From the NCBI GenBank assembly GCA_947652115.1, contig OX393562.1:359587-423586 (forward strand): 64,000 bases of DNA, given 5' to 3'. This stretch comes from Blastomussa wellsi. Its lineage: Eukaryota > Cnidaria > Anthozoa > Scleractinia > Plerogyridae. Positions 33,692-46,100 of the stretch are shown piece by piece. Each line of letters starts with the position of its first letter. The first letter of the stretch is position 1. Under the pieces are notes generated by a model. The model was given only the letters and a program-made list of their open reading frames with translations. It made no database searches and was not told the origin of the DNA. The position numbers were made by a program, and so were the translations under genes.

Positions 33692-36600
33692 AATATTTGT
33701 TCAGTCGATAATTTAAATGTAGCTAGGGCTAGGCGAAAGTACCCAAGTATTTAAGACAGCCTTTAGCTTAGCGAAATTATTAATTCGAAAGGCGAAAGTG
33801 AACTGGATGTTCAATGACAAATTTTGAGACATAAAATAGAAAGAAAGTTGTAAGATCCAGTATAGTAAGCTTATATATCCTGGAAAAAACTTGTAATACA
33901 ACATAAAAGGCATAAGGGCCAATAAATATAAACATAAGGGCCAATTAATTATGAAGGTGAACTGGTTTTGCACAAAATCCGTATGGCCTCAGGTTTAATT
34001 TGTTCTGTTACTGAAAAGAACCTTCGGATTTGTATAGAATAATTGAATTAACGTTTCTTAATTGTTTGGTTTTTTAGAACTATCTTCCGTACGTTTTGTA
34101 GAAAATAGTTTTATTGGCAATGTAAATTTAGGTAGTGTCTTGTAATGTATCAGTCGCCCGGTTTTTCATACGTTTCGTTACTTAGTGTTTTTCTGTGCGC
34201 CTTATCTCTCGTTCATTTTATGGAAAATGATGTTTTGAACATTAAACCTACGTCGAAGCATATTTTATAGTATAATCTTTTAACTTGCCCGCGTACCAAA
34301 CACAACGGTCAGCGTTAGGTAACAAAGGGTGCATGTGAAGCAGACCACAGTTTCCTAAGAACAATCGCGTGACCTGTCCAAGGAATACTTTTGTAGTGGC
34401 CATTGTTATGCATCTGACCAATTACCGTAAACCAAATGGAGGAATGATCCAATCAGAACACGACGCAAAAGCTGTAATCCGTGTAATGCGCTGTAAAACG
34501 CGATATCCAAGCGCGGGAAAACGAGCGCAGGTCAAATCACACTTGATTCCAGCTTTGTACTGCTTGGTTCAAACAGCGTGTTTGTTATGACTGGTCATAG
34601 AAACGATGCTCATTTTTTCTCCTTTCGACAATTCGTTTAAAAATACTACAGTTTTTTTTAAAAAGGACATAATTGAAATTGTTTAGGTTGTAATATTTAC
34701 TCATAGTCAATGTGAAGCTTATCCATCCAAATGTGCTAAACTATTTTTATAGGTAGAAAATATTTGTCGGGAATATTCTGAAAAGCAGCTACGTATATAG
34801 ACGTGTTAGAAAATTACAAGCGTTGTATCTTCAGGAAATCTAAAAACAATACATTCAGTTTTGTTTAATTATGTTTATTTAAACTTAATTATCTAACCTC
34901 GAAATGAAATTATGTTTGCCTGAAGGTCACAACTTTACAACTTGTTGTTATTGTGTACTGTTAGATGTTTTAATGTAGAGCCATCTTCCCAGAATAGCCG
35001 GTTATCAAATATGTTTAATAGCAATGTTATGTGCGTGTTACTGGGCTCGCCATTTTGTTTCGGAGGCTTGGGAGAACAAAGTGCTGGTGGGGCTGAAAAG
35101 TAGAAATAGATTCCACTTCATCAGAGCATCATATATATATGACACTAAGCAATTTTTCGTACATAAATTAATTTCTTCCCAGAAAACTGCGAGACAAGCC
35201 CATACAGCTCAGTCAACAGCGCCTTTAGTGGAAATTGCGGTTTCATGTTCAGGAGCATTACAAAATTGTTTCATTTTTCTATCAATTCTAGCATTTAAAA
35301 CAGTTTTTAAAGATAAAGGAGATAATACCTGGAAATTTCATTTTCTGACCAAGAAATATCTTGCTTTGGGCGCAGAATGAACAGATAAGTTTCTGATAAC
35401 ATTTGTTGATAGGTAGAGGAGATTGTCACACCAAAGCCAACAAATAAAACAATGAGCAATGCAAATCAGAATCAAATTTCTATTTCAATCTCCTCCCCAG
35501 AGATGGGATGGGTATAGTTATTTTCTTCCAACTGCTGTTGCCCAAATCCTAAGCGTTTTGCGCGAAAAATGTCGACAATTTGCGAAACTGAGGAGGCTGC
35601 AGCCCTCTCGAACCCCCCACTCGTACGCCGATGGTATCGTTTGCTCTGGGGAGTGGGAACGAGATCATAAAGCGATTGAGAAAATCTAGGCAATTGATCA
35701 CGGTGCGATTTTCACTGGGCTTTATCTTTTATTTCGTTCTATTTCGTGATTGCCTGAAACAGCATATTTCTGTCACAGATCGTGGTGTGAATTTTTTTTC
35801 TTGAACACCGTAAAGAGCTCATCCAAAAGTAAGTATTCTAAAAAGGAACAGAACGCTTGTTTGAATTTGATAAAGAAGCCCTATTAAATGCGATTAAATA
35901 GACTGTTCACAGCCGCTCCATTTTTTCAACGCAAAAGAACGCGCGCGAACAAAAAACACGTTTTGCGCTGGAGTCCAGTTCTCTCGCGATTCATTCGCCG
36001 CGTTCGCCGATCGAGGAAAAATACTGAACAGTCTAGCGATTAAAACGTAATGTAATTTTGAGGGTTTTAAGGGGTTTTTAAGTGGTTGCTATGACACTGA
36101 CCATAGGGATATGAAAAAAACCTGTGATATTGATTCAAGAGACGCCAGTTTCACAGGCAATTACAACTCGATCCAAACTGTACATTCATTCAACGTTCTG
36201 TCCATGGAAGAAAGACAAGGGGAAAAACTCCCAAACTTATCTCGTTAGCTAGCAAAATCAGTGTAAAACGTCAATTAACAGAGTACCCTGTCCAGTCACA
36301 AAGATTGTTCACATTCCACTCGTAGCAGAATTTTAATATTTGTAATAAAAGATTACGTTCTATGGCTGTCATTTTGTACCGGCAGCCGGGTGAGAAAAAA
36401 AATACAGAGTATTGTTGTGAGTTGCTATTACAATAAACCAACATCAAGTCGCCTAACAAACCAAATATCCAGTAGCATTTTACTGGTATTGTTTCTGTTT
36501 ATTTCTGAAGCGGCCCTGATCCTCATTCAAAAAGCGATTTAGAATCAGCCGTAAACTAAGTCGTTTCATATTACCGGAAACAATTTTGCTTTAGAACTGA

Positions 36601-37195
36601 TCACACGGCAAATTGTAATGAGGAAATCCGTCATGAAGTGAAAAGAAAATATAATGCAAATTCCTTTTCGTAGCTCTTTCGAAACATCGTTCGAAGTAGC
36701 CTCGAAAGGAAACTGTGTTTCAACTAACACAATACGTAGCCATCAGAAAAACAGACATATTCAAAGACTTCAAATAGTCCTCGATATTTTCGTATTGCAC
36801 GTCGCTCCAATGGAAATTCAAGCTATTAGCACAATAAACCACAGCAGATAATAACAGAATTGTTTCTTTTTTTCACGCTGAAAAGGCACTGCAGGTGATC
36901 CGAAAATATACTTTAATAAAACTAAACAAACTGTGTCAGGCTTCAACCTATTTACAACAAAAAGATTTCCTTTATTTATTAGCTAGCAACCCCAAAATAT
37001 TATCTTTTGATCATCAAAACATAGCAAGGAGGTAAGAAAACCACACTAATTAAAACTCTTCTTCCTTCAGTAATCCGGCCATTGTAAGAATGTGGGTAAT
37101 TGTTTCCTTAATATAAGCAAAAACACCTCGAACGCGAGTGATTAACGCTTTTTTGTTGACAAAATTGAAACTGTTCGGCCTAATATTATAGTGCT
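33692..37195. other. Intergenic between kinesin and EF-hand genes
   Basis: An aataaa at 33921-33926, about 230 nt past the kinesin stop, may be its poly(A) signal. It sits in a short tandem duplication of cataagggccaat. One MITE lies at 35899-36035. A weak inverted pair around ctccccagag/ctctggggag (35497-35665) may be another old element. No gene is seen. Confidence 0.5.
35899..36035. mobile_element. 137-bp MITE with 9-bp target duplication
   Basis: The ends tagactgttca (35899-35909) and its inverse tgaacagtcta (36025-36035) form an 11-bp perfect inverted repeat. gcgattaaa stands immediately outside both ends (35890-35898 and 36036-36044), an exact target duplication. The inside is GC-rich (gaacgcgcgcgaac, ttcgccgcgttcgcc). 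The size and 9-bp duplication fit Mutator-type or related DNA transposons. Confidence 0.8.
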
Positions 37196-39849
37196 ATGGC
37201 GGAAAAGGTAACATCCTTTAGTCACTTTCACCTTGAATATTTTATCTTTATTCTTCATCAAAATTTCATACATGTTGTTTCACATTTTTATCTTGCCCTA
37301 CCGTGGCACTTAACTGCGATAGGTGTCTTGGAAAATTCTGAAAATCATACTCTGCGATTAGTAGTGGCAGCGAGAGATAAAAACGGCCGTTTAGCTCGGA
37401 AATATAGTCAAATGCCATATTGTTTATCCCTTTATAACGGAGGATAGAGTTCTCATAACGAAGTATGTTCAAAAACGAGTTTACGTTCTGTATCCGAGAA
37501 ATACTTCGATAATACTATAGTATGTCTATTTAACTGCGAAAAACTTCGCACTCTTTAAATTTCGAACGCGATTTTTAAATCCGATCGTGTGTATGATCAA
37601 TCAATATATACTTCTTGCCAAACAAATACTTCATTCGTTAATCGCTCCCCTCTTGCCTCATCTAGATCTTCAAACAGAAAATTGCCCGATCGGAAGTTAG
37701 AAGTGTGGTGTCCTCCAAAAAGATTTTTCACGACTTTCAAGAGCGTATGGTTCATTGGATGAATGAAAACTACGGGCGAATACTCGATCTGTTTCGGCGA
37801 TTTGATTCGGACAACAGTGGCAAACTTTCATATGAAGAGTTTGCTGATGGCATGAAAGATTTAGGTAAGCCGGTTTAATGCCGATAATACCATGTAGATA
37901 TATAGAATTTAAACGGGTTTAAAGTATTTGCACAACTTTAAAATGTGTGTTGCGATGATCAAAAAATGATCGCATAAGAACAAAATAACCGATACAAAGA
38001 TTGTAAAATAGCATTCTTTGGGCATGAAATAGCTGACACAATTTTTAATTTGATTGACGATCGTTTTCTCTCTTTCTGCCATTGGATTATACTTCCTTCT
38101 ACTTACTAATTTTGAGTAATCTTATACGATCCCACTACATTGGCAGCCTCTGCATTTCTAATTGATATATTTCAGTCTTCTCCTCTTGCTCTCGGAATCC
38201 CATGAATTACAATATCTAACCCTGTGTGATAAAACCTAAAACAACTGGCGCGTACTTGTTCCACATTTTTATTTCTTCCCTTCGCGTATCGGTTGCTAGG
38301 CAAGAAAGAAACGAGAACCCTTAATCGTCTCGGTTTAGGGAAAGAAAAGCAGGCTTGGAAATCACTCTCTTCTCAGCAAAGGCTTCTTTTGTTTGCGTAC
38401 GAGCTGGGAATTGGTTAGAGATGAAAAGAAAGCGCTTGGGGACGATTTTTTTTCTTTTTTCCCTCCCCTCTACCCATTTCTCCACTGAAGAAGCGTCTGC
38501 GGAGGAGAGAGGGATCAAGCAACCGCTAATCCTGTTAAGCCACTTCTTTTGATTCAAAATCAGTGTTAAACAAATTGCAACCTCTCCCTTCTGACGCCTC
38601 TCTAATACAAGCTATTTTCTGTTTTAACATTACACCCATTTGAAGGAGCTCCCGCTACTCAAGTGGAAATAATTCTCATGGCCATGGCTCTAGACTCAGA
38701 CGGTGACAAAGAAATCGATTACCGAGAGTTTAAGAAGCTTCGCCGACGGTTTAAACTGACTGAGCCCATCAGGAAGGCCGCTGACCTCGAAGATTACGAA
38801 GAATCGACTGCTCAGCTGCAGCCCTGCCCCAATTGCAACGTGGGATTGTGGGAGCCTGTTGTTGAGGATATTTCAGGGTATTTTTCGCTCACGTTTTATT
38901 TTTTATTTTTTTGTTAATTTTTACTATTTTCTGTCATTATTATTTGCAACCGCCTTGTGGATGTGCTTCCTGGTTAAATATTATCATTATTATTATGTAA
39001 GTTTAGACTGAGTTTATATGAGTTGGCGGGAGTGCCTGGGATTTGTTTACTTGGAAAACGTACGTTGAAAGACGAATAGGAATAACCGACTAAAATTCTA
39101 CCCTGAAAAATCCTACCCTGTCGCCAGCGCAAATATTGCGATAGTTTGAAACCTTTAATTAACTCCAAGATTCTTTGAAAATCTTGCAAAAAAGTTCCAG
39201 TTGGACTTTGAAGTTCTTAAACCTTCACAAAGCTCAACAAATCTTAGGCAGAACGCGGTTCATTTTAACTGCTACTTAGTTTTCGTACATACTATGGAGA
39301 TGCTTCTCAAAAATTCATCAAATTAAACAGAGAATTTAAAAAATCATAACCGTTAAGGAGGTTTGGATACCCGGTCTTGATTAGCATAGATTTTGACGAT
39401 TTTATTTCCCCGTTTACTCCTTAGTGTTTGTTTCGATTGAGAAGATATATCAAACGCTCGAGACAGAATTTCATCGACTCTCGTGTTTGATATATTACTT
39501 TAAGAGATTTTGTTTGGTTTGCAGGTATATAATGCTGGACTTGCGCAGTATTTCCTTCATGGACGTTACCACAATTCCTGGACAAATAAGTGTCCAGGTC
39601 CCCTCAAACATCTCCATATATGGAATAACGCTGATTGTCAAGCGGGAGTTGGGACCGTGCACCTTGAACATAAGAATTTACCAATCGCAAGAAAGAGAAC
39701 AAATGGAAATGGCGTGTAGTATGAAACTGAAGGATTTTGGCTTTCTTGGCACTTTGCCTCCAGACGAACCTGAGAATGTTACTTTGTTTTATGATTATGA
39801 TTACCCACTGATGGACTGCCCCCTCCTCATGGCAAATTTTTCAATATGA
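37196..39849 (+). CDS. Two-EF-hand protein with unassigned C-terminal domain
   Basis: Four exons: 37196-37207 (MAEK only), 37666-37864, 38646-38877, 39525-39849 (TGA). Sum 768 nt, 255 residues, phases consistent. Two adjacent EF-hands follow a Lys-rich N-terminus: loop 1 D51-SDNSGKLSYE-E62 is canonical. Loop 2 D87-SDGDKEIDYR-E98 keeps the Ca ligands but has Lys instead of Gly at position 6. A CPNC motif (131-134) follows. The last ~105 residues (YIMLDLRS, ISVQVPSNISIYGITLIVKR, LFYDYDYPLMDCPLLM) look beta-rich, perhaps ubiquitin-like or a binding domain, and match no family I can name. Likely a cytosolic calcium sensor. The tiny first exon is inferred from ATG plus donor and is the weakest point. 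It converges on ELP2. Confidence 0.8.
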
Positions 39850-40139
39850 AATGACAATGAAATCGTTATTAGCCAGAACAACGGACGCGTCGCACGGGAG
39901 ATGCATATGGCTGCTGGCAGGACTCGAATTCGGACCACATCAATTATCATGTACCAACAGAACCGTCAAACGCTCTCATCCAGCGAAAACGAGGAAGACA
40001 TTGTTAAGTGGTACACGAGGCCGCGGTTTTCTCCACATACTGCGTCCACGTCATGCCTTCAGCATTGCGGGCAGGTTGGGATCCAGCCGTGACGAGTTGA
40101 TTTTTGTGACAGAGTGTTGCGTGACAATAACACAATTCG

Positions 40140-43100
40140 TCACGTTGTAACAGTAACATCAAATATTCTAACACTATGATCCAAGCCACAACTAGCTAAT
40201 TGCAAGCACGAACTTTCATTTGAGTCCCTTGCCCGTCTCCATAGCAACCGTCGCACGGTGAGCACGTGACAAATCCTGCATGTAAATAATGTGATGTAAG
40301 GAAAAATGCAGAGTTCAGCGTAATATTTTCTTCACTTTTAGCCCCGGCCTCTAGATTATTTTAAAATAATACATGCACGAAAGTTGAAAAACGTGAAAAG
40401 GATACGAATGGTGTAAGGCATGAAGGAGATCCCATTGGCCGCCTGGTGTGTTGTCTCCATTCCAACCCCAGGAATAAAGAGAAATGCGGCCTGATTCAGA
40501 ACCAATAGCCAGAATGTATCTAATAAGAAAAAAATAAAGCGTTAGTCAAACATCACTCTGCAACAACGCCCAAATTCTGATAGGTTTAACTGTTTGAAAT
40601 CGTAACGACTGTTTGTTAAATAAACGAGGAAAAGAAATTAAAAACGGAGAGACGAGACCGAGGCCGAAGAAAAAATGGAGGTGGAGGAGCTGAGTCCTGC
40701 CTAGAATGCCGCAAATAATTTTTGACAAATCACTTGTCAAAATGGTCAATATTTTGCTCTTGGCTTGTCTAAATTCTTAGAGACTATAGGCGTTATTTCA
40801 CTTTCCAGAGATAACGCCTACAGTCTCTAAGAATTTAGACAAGCCAACAACAAAATATTGACCATTCCTTACTTATCATTTATTCCTTAACTCTATTTGG
40901 CTTGACATAAACACCATGCAAATCTCACCTGGAATTATTCGTTAAAACTGGCGCGATATCTACAGCTGTAGCCGGCTCACCGACATCTAACGGACTGGAA
41001 GCCGCTTGCCAGTCGTCCTTAGCCGAGTCTTTATTCCCCCACATAATAACCTAGCGCGGGCAGAAACACAAAAGACATTACAAATCCATTAACATTGTTA
41101 GGGGTTCGGTCGCGAAGTGGGAGGGGGGTATGACAGGAAGTGACGAGAGGGGGAAATTTTCGGTTCCCGCATTGAACGTACCTTCCTGTCCCTTGAAGCT
41201 GTGACAAAATACTTGTCATCTTCGCTCCAAGCGCATGACCAGATTATCCTGGCGTGTTGATTCTTTTTGTCACTCCGAGCTACAAGTTCGAAGAGCGGCC
41301 CTGGTAAAAAGAAAAACAAAAATAAATTCAACACGTAACGTACTCTATGTAAACACACCTTATACTTGAAACGAGCCGTTTCTGGTTCATTTGATAATGA
41401 GGATGCACAAGAAGGTTGTAACCTTAAAGGGCGAGATTGTATTTCCTTATTATGTTTCTAGCATCCTACCTTCATCGCCTTCCATCTTTCTCTTGAATAC
41501 GGACCAACAACGATCACGTGACACAGAGAGAAGCCGCTGGCCACTGCGATCAAAGGCCATCTGCGTTACAGTGAGTGTGTGAGAGGGTAGCGAGCAGATC
41601 TGTCTCCACGTAGCAGTATCCCATAATATTAAGGCGGCGTGTTCGGGTTTAGATGCCTAAAATGGCAACATGAGATGGTGTTTGAGCCACGATAACTAGG
41701 TTGCTTGCGGTTATCTGAAGCGATTGAGTAAGAACCCCAGAACAGCAAGAGATACCAACCTTGCAGGCAGACGCTAGCAGTGCTCCGTCGGGACTTGAAG
41801 CCACACAGAATATTTCGTACCCATGACCGTATCTAAATGAAAATAACAAGCGAACTACTTTGGGACGTTTCCGTTAAAATACTTTCTTTCTGCAGGAAAA
41901 ATGCGAAACAGCGTCACTGGATACTACACAAATTCTTGTATTATGCCTTGTATTATGCCTTAGCATCAATCAAACGTCGACCTTTCTCCATATATTAGTT
42001 ACTGCGTGCTATTCGATCGACTGGCCTTGGGTGTGAGGTGGAATTTCTTTGAAATTGCACGTTAGAATTTCTGGGTACAAGAAGTAATATATTGGTAAGA
42101 AGATTGGGACTAAGCTAAGCCAAAACAAATTCGAATTCCCATGAAAAATGAGAAGCCAATAACTCACAGTTTTTGTACTTCTGGCCAAAGTGTATTTTGA
42201 TGTAAGATATCTTCGGTTGGAGGCTCTAATAGAAGTTAAAAAATGAAAAAAATCAAATAATGAAATGCACTGAAATAATAAATACTGAGCAAAGAAAATA
42301 CCCGGTGATATAATGATAATCTGCGAACTCAAGTATGACTGTCTTAGACTTTGCAGTAGTTACAAGTTTTTTAATGCTAAATCTTCTGGTCAAAGCTTTT
42401 TCCTCTGCTTGCCACACGAAGTTTTAACCTGTTATTTTTTGCGCTTAATTTCATTGGTATATTACGTTACTTAATTGTGGGAACAGTGACTGAGAAACCT
42501 TTTAATGACACTGGTGTGAATGGTGCCGGCTCCTCGCTGGCGAACGCTGATGACTTCATGGGCCTCGCTGGGTCCTCCAGGTCCCTTCTCAGGCTTTCTA
42601 TGTCACCTGCCAAGATAAAGGTCAAAAATTAAGCCAAGCAAAAGATACAAAATACGATTAACAAAAAATGCAGTGCGAGCGTAACACCGTGGGTGTTAAA
42701 TGATATTTGATTACAAGCATGTATGCGGTGCAACAGACAAACTATTGCTCAAACCATTCAAATCAACAGAAAAAATAATGACAAGTCATCGTACTCGTTC
42801 ATGAGAAAATGACGACTTACTTCTCTGGCAAAATCCAGACAAAGAGAAAAATCCCCGCTGATCACGCGTCAAATTATGCACAGTAAGGATGCGTAATGCA
42901 AAAGAAGAGAATGGGTTGCCAGATATTTTATAAAGTAACACAGCTTTGGACAAGAGTTTGACATCTTGCTGTTAAGACGCCTAAATTGCCAGTTTTCGGC
43001 TTCTTACCTTCATAAACAGCTTTGTTGGAGAGTCCAAGGGCAGGTACACTAGCTCCTACAGGTAAAGTGTCACGCATCTTAAGAGAAGTCATAATAAACT

Positions 43101-46100
43101 ATTAGTTTGTAGTATATCTTTTGCAAGTTGTTATCTGGGTCGTCACACAATATTTTTCTGGAAGCATTGTGTTACAACCCAATTAAAAGTAATTGCTATG
43201 AAGGTAGGACTATTAGTTAGAGAGCATTGATAGTATTTATTACTAGAAAAAGGTTCATTAGGTTGAACTCAAACAAAGAACATTGAACGAATAAGCAATT
43301 TTTGAAACACAGCAAAAGATAATTGTCAGTCTGTAAGGCGCCTTGACCAAACTTGTACCTAAACGCCAAGTTAAAAAAAACCCAACACATTCAGAAGTAC
43401 ATGTACCTTATCGTTTTCCATTACTTTGCAAAGTCCTTGAAACGTGTCCATAAACTGACGAGGAGCACTGAAGATCCTAAGGACCTAAAATGAGAGAAAC
43501 AAACATAAAGGCCCAAAAATGACGACATTTCATTAATTTAATTTGGAATGTACATTATATATACATGTACGAATGCCCTCTATGCTCAACGTCTGAAACA
43601 CTTGAAGATAACTTATATTCCATCTTACCTTTTCGTCGGCTCCAGATGCTAGTCTGTATCTATTGAGCATGCTCAAACACTGCATATCATAGCCATGAAC
43701 CTGGGGACGAGCTATTTCACACCACAAGGACTGCTGGGGAAATTACAACAGACGTCTCAGTACATCAAGCAAACCTTCAATTAACAGACACCTCTGCAAG
43801 ACGGACACCTATTACAAGATGGAAAACTTACATGTGTGTCAACAAAGGCACAGCAATGCATTTTGAGTGAAGAGGTTATCCCTAGTGAGCTTGGCTCACC
43901 TCTTTGGCTGATTTTTTTTTTCGCCCTTTATCAATCAAGCAACCTGTTCACAATGCCCGAACTAACCTGCACTCCGTCCTTTTTCCACGGAGCATGCAAT
44001 CTTGTTGTCTGATCACTGCTGACACTCACAAGAAGCTGTCCATCGACTGGATCCCAGTTTATATCCTGCAGTACATACGTCATTTAAAAAATTACTCAAG
44101 CAATCAATTCATCACAGGGTTGCTATACTGCCCAAAGAATGAACAAACATTACACAGAATCCAAACTGTGTTCCTCTACAATAAGACAAAGTCAGTGAAC
44201 AATGTTCAACAGAAATGGCAGTGTTGTGTTCCACAGAAATGGTAGCATCTCACCTGAACAGGGCCAAAGTGCCCACTGACTGTCACACCAGGTTGCCATC
44301 TCTCTTCATCCTATCAATCAAAGGTAACCACAGAATTATTCAGTAAAGTAGATCTGCACATATGACTGGTACATAGCTGACCCTAACAGAATATTTGAAT
44401 GATAAGACAGGCTTTGTTTACTTGCAAACAATATACAATTTAAGCATTAGCAATTTTGCGACTTGGCGTTCCATTTCTTAGCCTCCCACAAAACTGTGTA
44501 TAAGGGAACGCATTCAACTCCTCCCCACATATATAGACTCCAAAAACAATTACCGGTAAGTTTCAAATTGTGCATTATATCTGCGTTAAAGTATTTCTGA
44601 AGACGAAAGTAAAAACGAAAGTAAAATTGAAAAAGTTTACATTGTACATGTATTACCCAGTAACATAGGCCAGCAATACATAAGAATGCTATGCCACATA
44701 CGTAGCACTTTACGCTGCTGGCATTGTGCGGCATGACTGTTTGGTACCTCAGTTGCTATACTGTTCCACAGATGGAATGCCCCCTGGTATCCATGTCCAA
44801 GGATAGATTGACCATCCGGACTAAACACTCCACCATAGAAACCAAGGGTTGTCCCGCCAACTTCACCAACACGAACCTGTGACAGGGAAATAACAATTAT
44901 TAGCAGTACAATATACTGCATGTGCCAATACACAGAAAACATCAAAAAATAATAATAATTATGTGTAATGTTAAATCATCAACGTTATCAGAATATGCAA
45001 TTGGTGTCCACATGGGAACCACTGACTAGTGTTTTATGTCACAAAAAAGAAAAAAAATCAGTGCTTACATTCTCTAACCAAACACCAGAGTCCTGATCTG
45101 GTATCCATATTATCAATGTCTTGTCTATTGACGCTGACAATAACGACATGGGCTGGGTGAATGTGCCATCAGCTGTGGTATAAACAACAAAGATTTTTAA
45201 TTCAGGGAAATTTAAACTATTTTTAAAGGCTAGGAACTATCAACAAGGGCTCACAAAAGCAAAACATCCACTAACCTTTTCTAATGGCTGGATGCCAATG
45301 AACACCATAAATCCAGCCTTCATGTCCTGTCAACACCGATTCCAAAACAACTGAAAACTCTGTATCCACACCTGCACAAAAATTGCAAAAAAATACATGT
45401 AAATGTACTAAATGAAATTTAATATTTATCAAATTATTGTCCTGTATATTGTCTAATAACTGTGCAAATTATACATGTTTCGTACCTCTTCTAGTGACAC
45501 CAAAAACATTGGAGGTAAGTTTCAGTTCTTCAAATTCATATTGTGAAGTATTAGCTGCTTGAATTTTGTTTCCAAGTGAAATTCTCCAGATCCTTATAAA
45601 TGTATCCTGTGAGCAGCTAGCAAGGAGAAGATCGCCACCATCTGAGGAAAAGAAAAGGAATCATAATACACTCTTACATGTGCATGTATTATCATTCTCG
45701 TCCCCACAGCCCTTTTTGTTTCTCTTAACTGGTGGGGCCTTGGCACGAAAACGAAGGGGATTCGAGGACTTCCAGACCTCATGTATGTAGTATTGATGTT
45801 TCTACATGTTGTGTGCCGCAATGTGGAGGCCGGAAAACATTTCAACTTCTGTTTAAGATTTCTTTGTTCTCAACCAGCTGCAGCCAATAAAAAATATAAT
45901 AAAATAAAAATTAAATTTTTTTGGAAAATGTTATGTCCCCAAAGCCCTTCGTTTCTCATGCCAAGGCCCTGCTGGCTAAGAGAAATGAAAAGGGCTATGG
46001 GGATGAGAATGATGTATTATGTACTAAAAGTGAGATCTATATTAGAAGCGGACATCCTCACAACCTTCCAACATAATGTACTGTTCCCAAATTGTGCAAT

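Noticed and set aside
37196..37447. 83-residue frame starting at the EF-hand gene ATG
   Set aside because: It reads through a splice donor after MAEK into intron sequence; the spliced model joins in phase to the EF-hand exon.
40320..40405. ELP2 C-terminus read straight on from exon 23 to a TAG
   Set aside because: The spliced alternative via donor gtatcc adds an exon (40140-40275) matching the conserved last WD blade ([13 protein letters not shown]) in the right phase.
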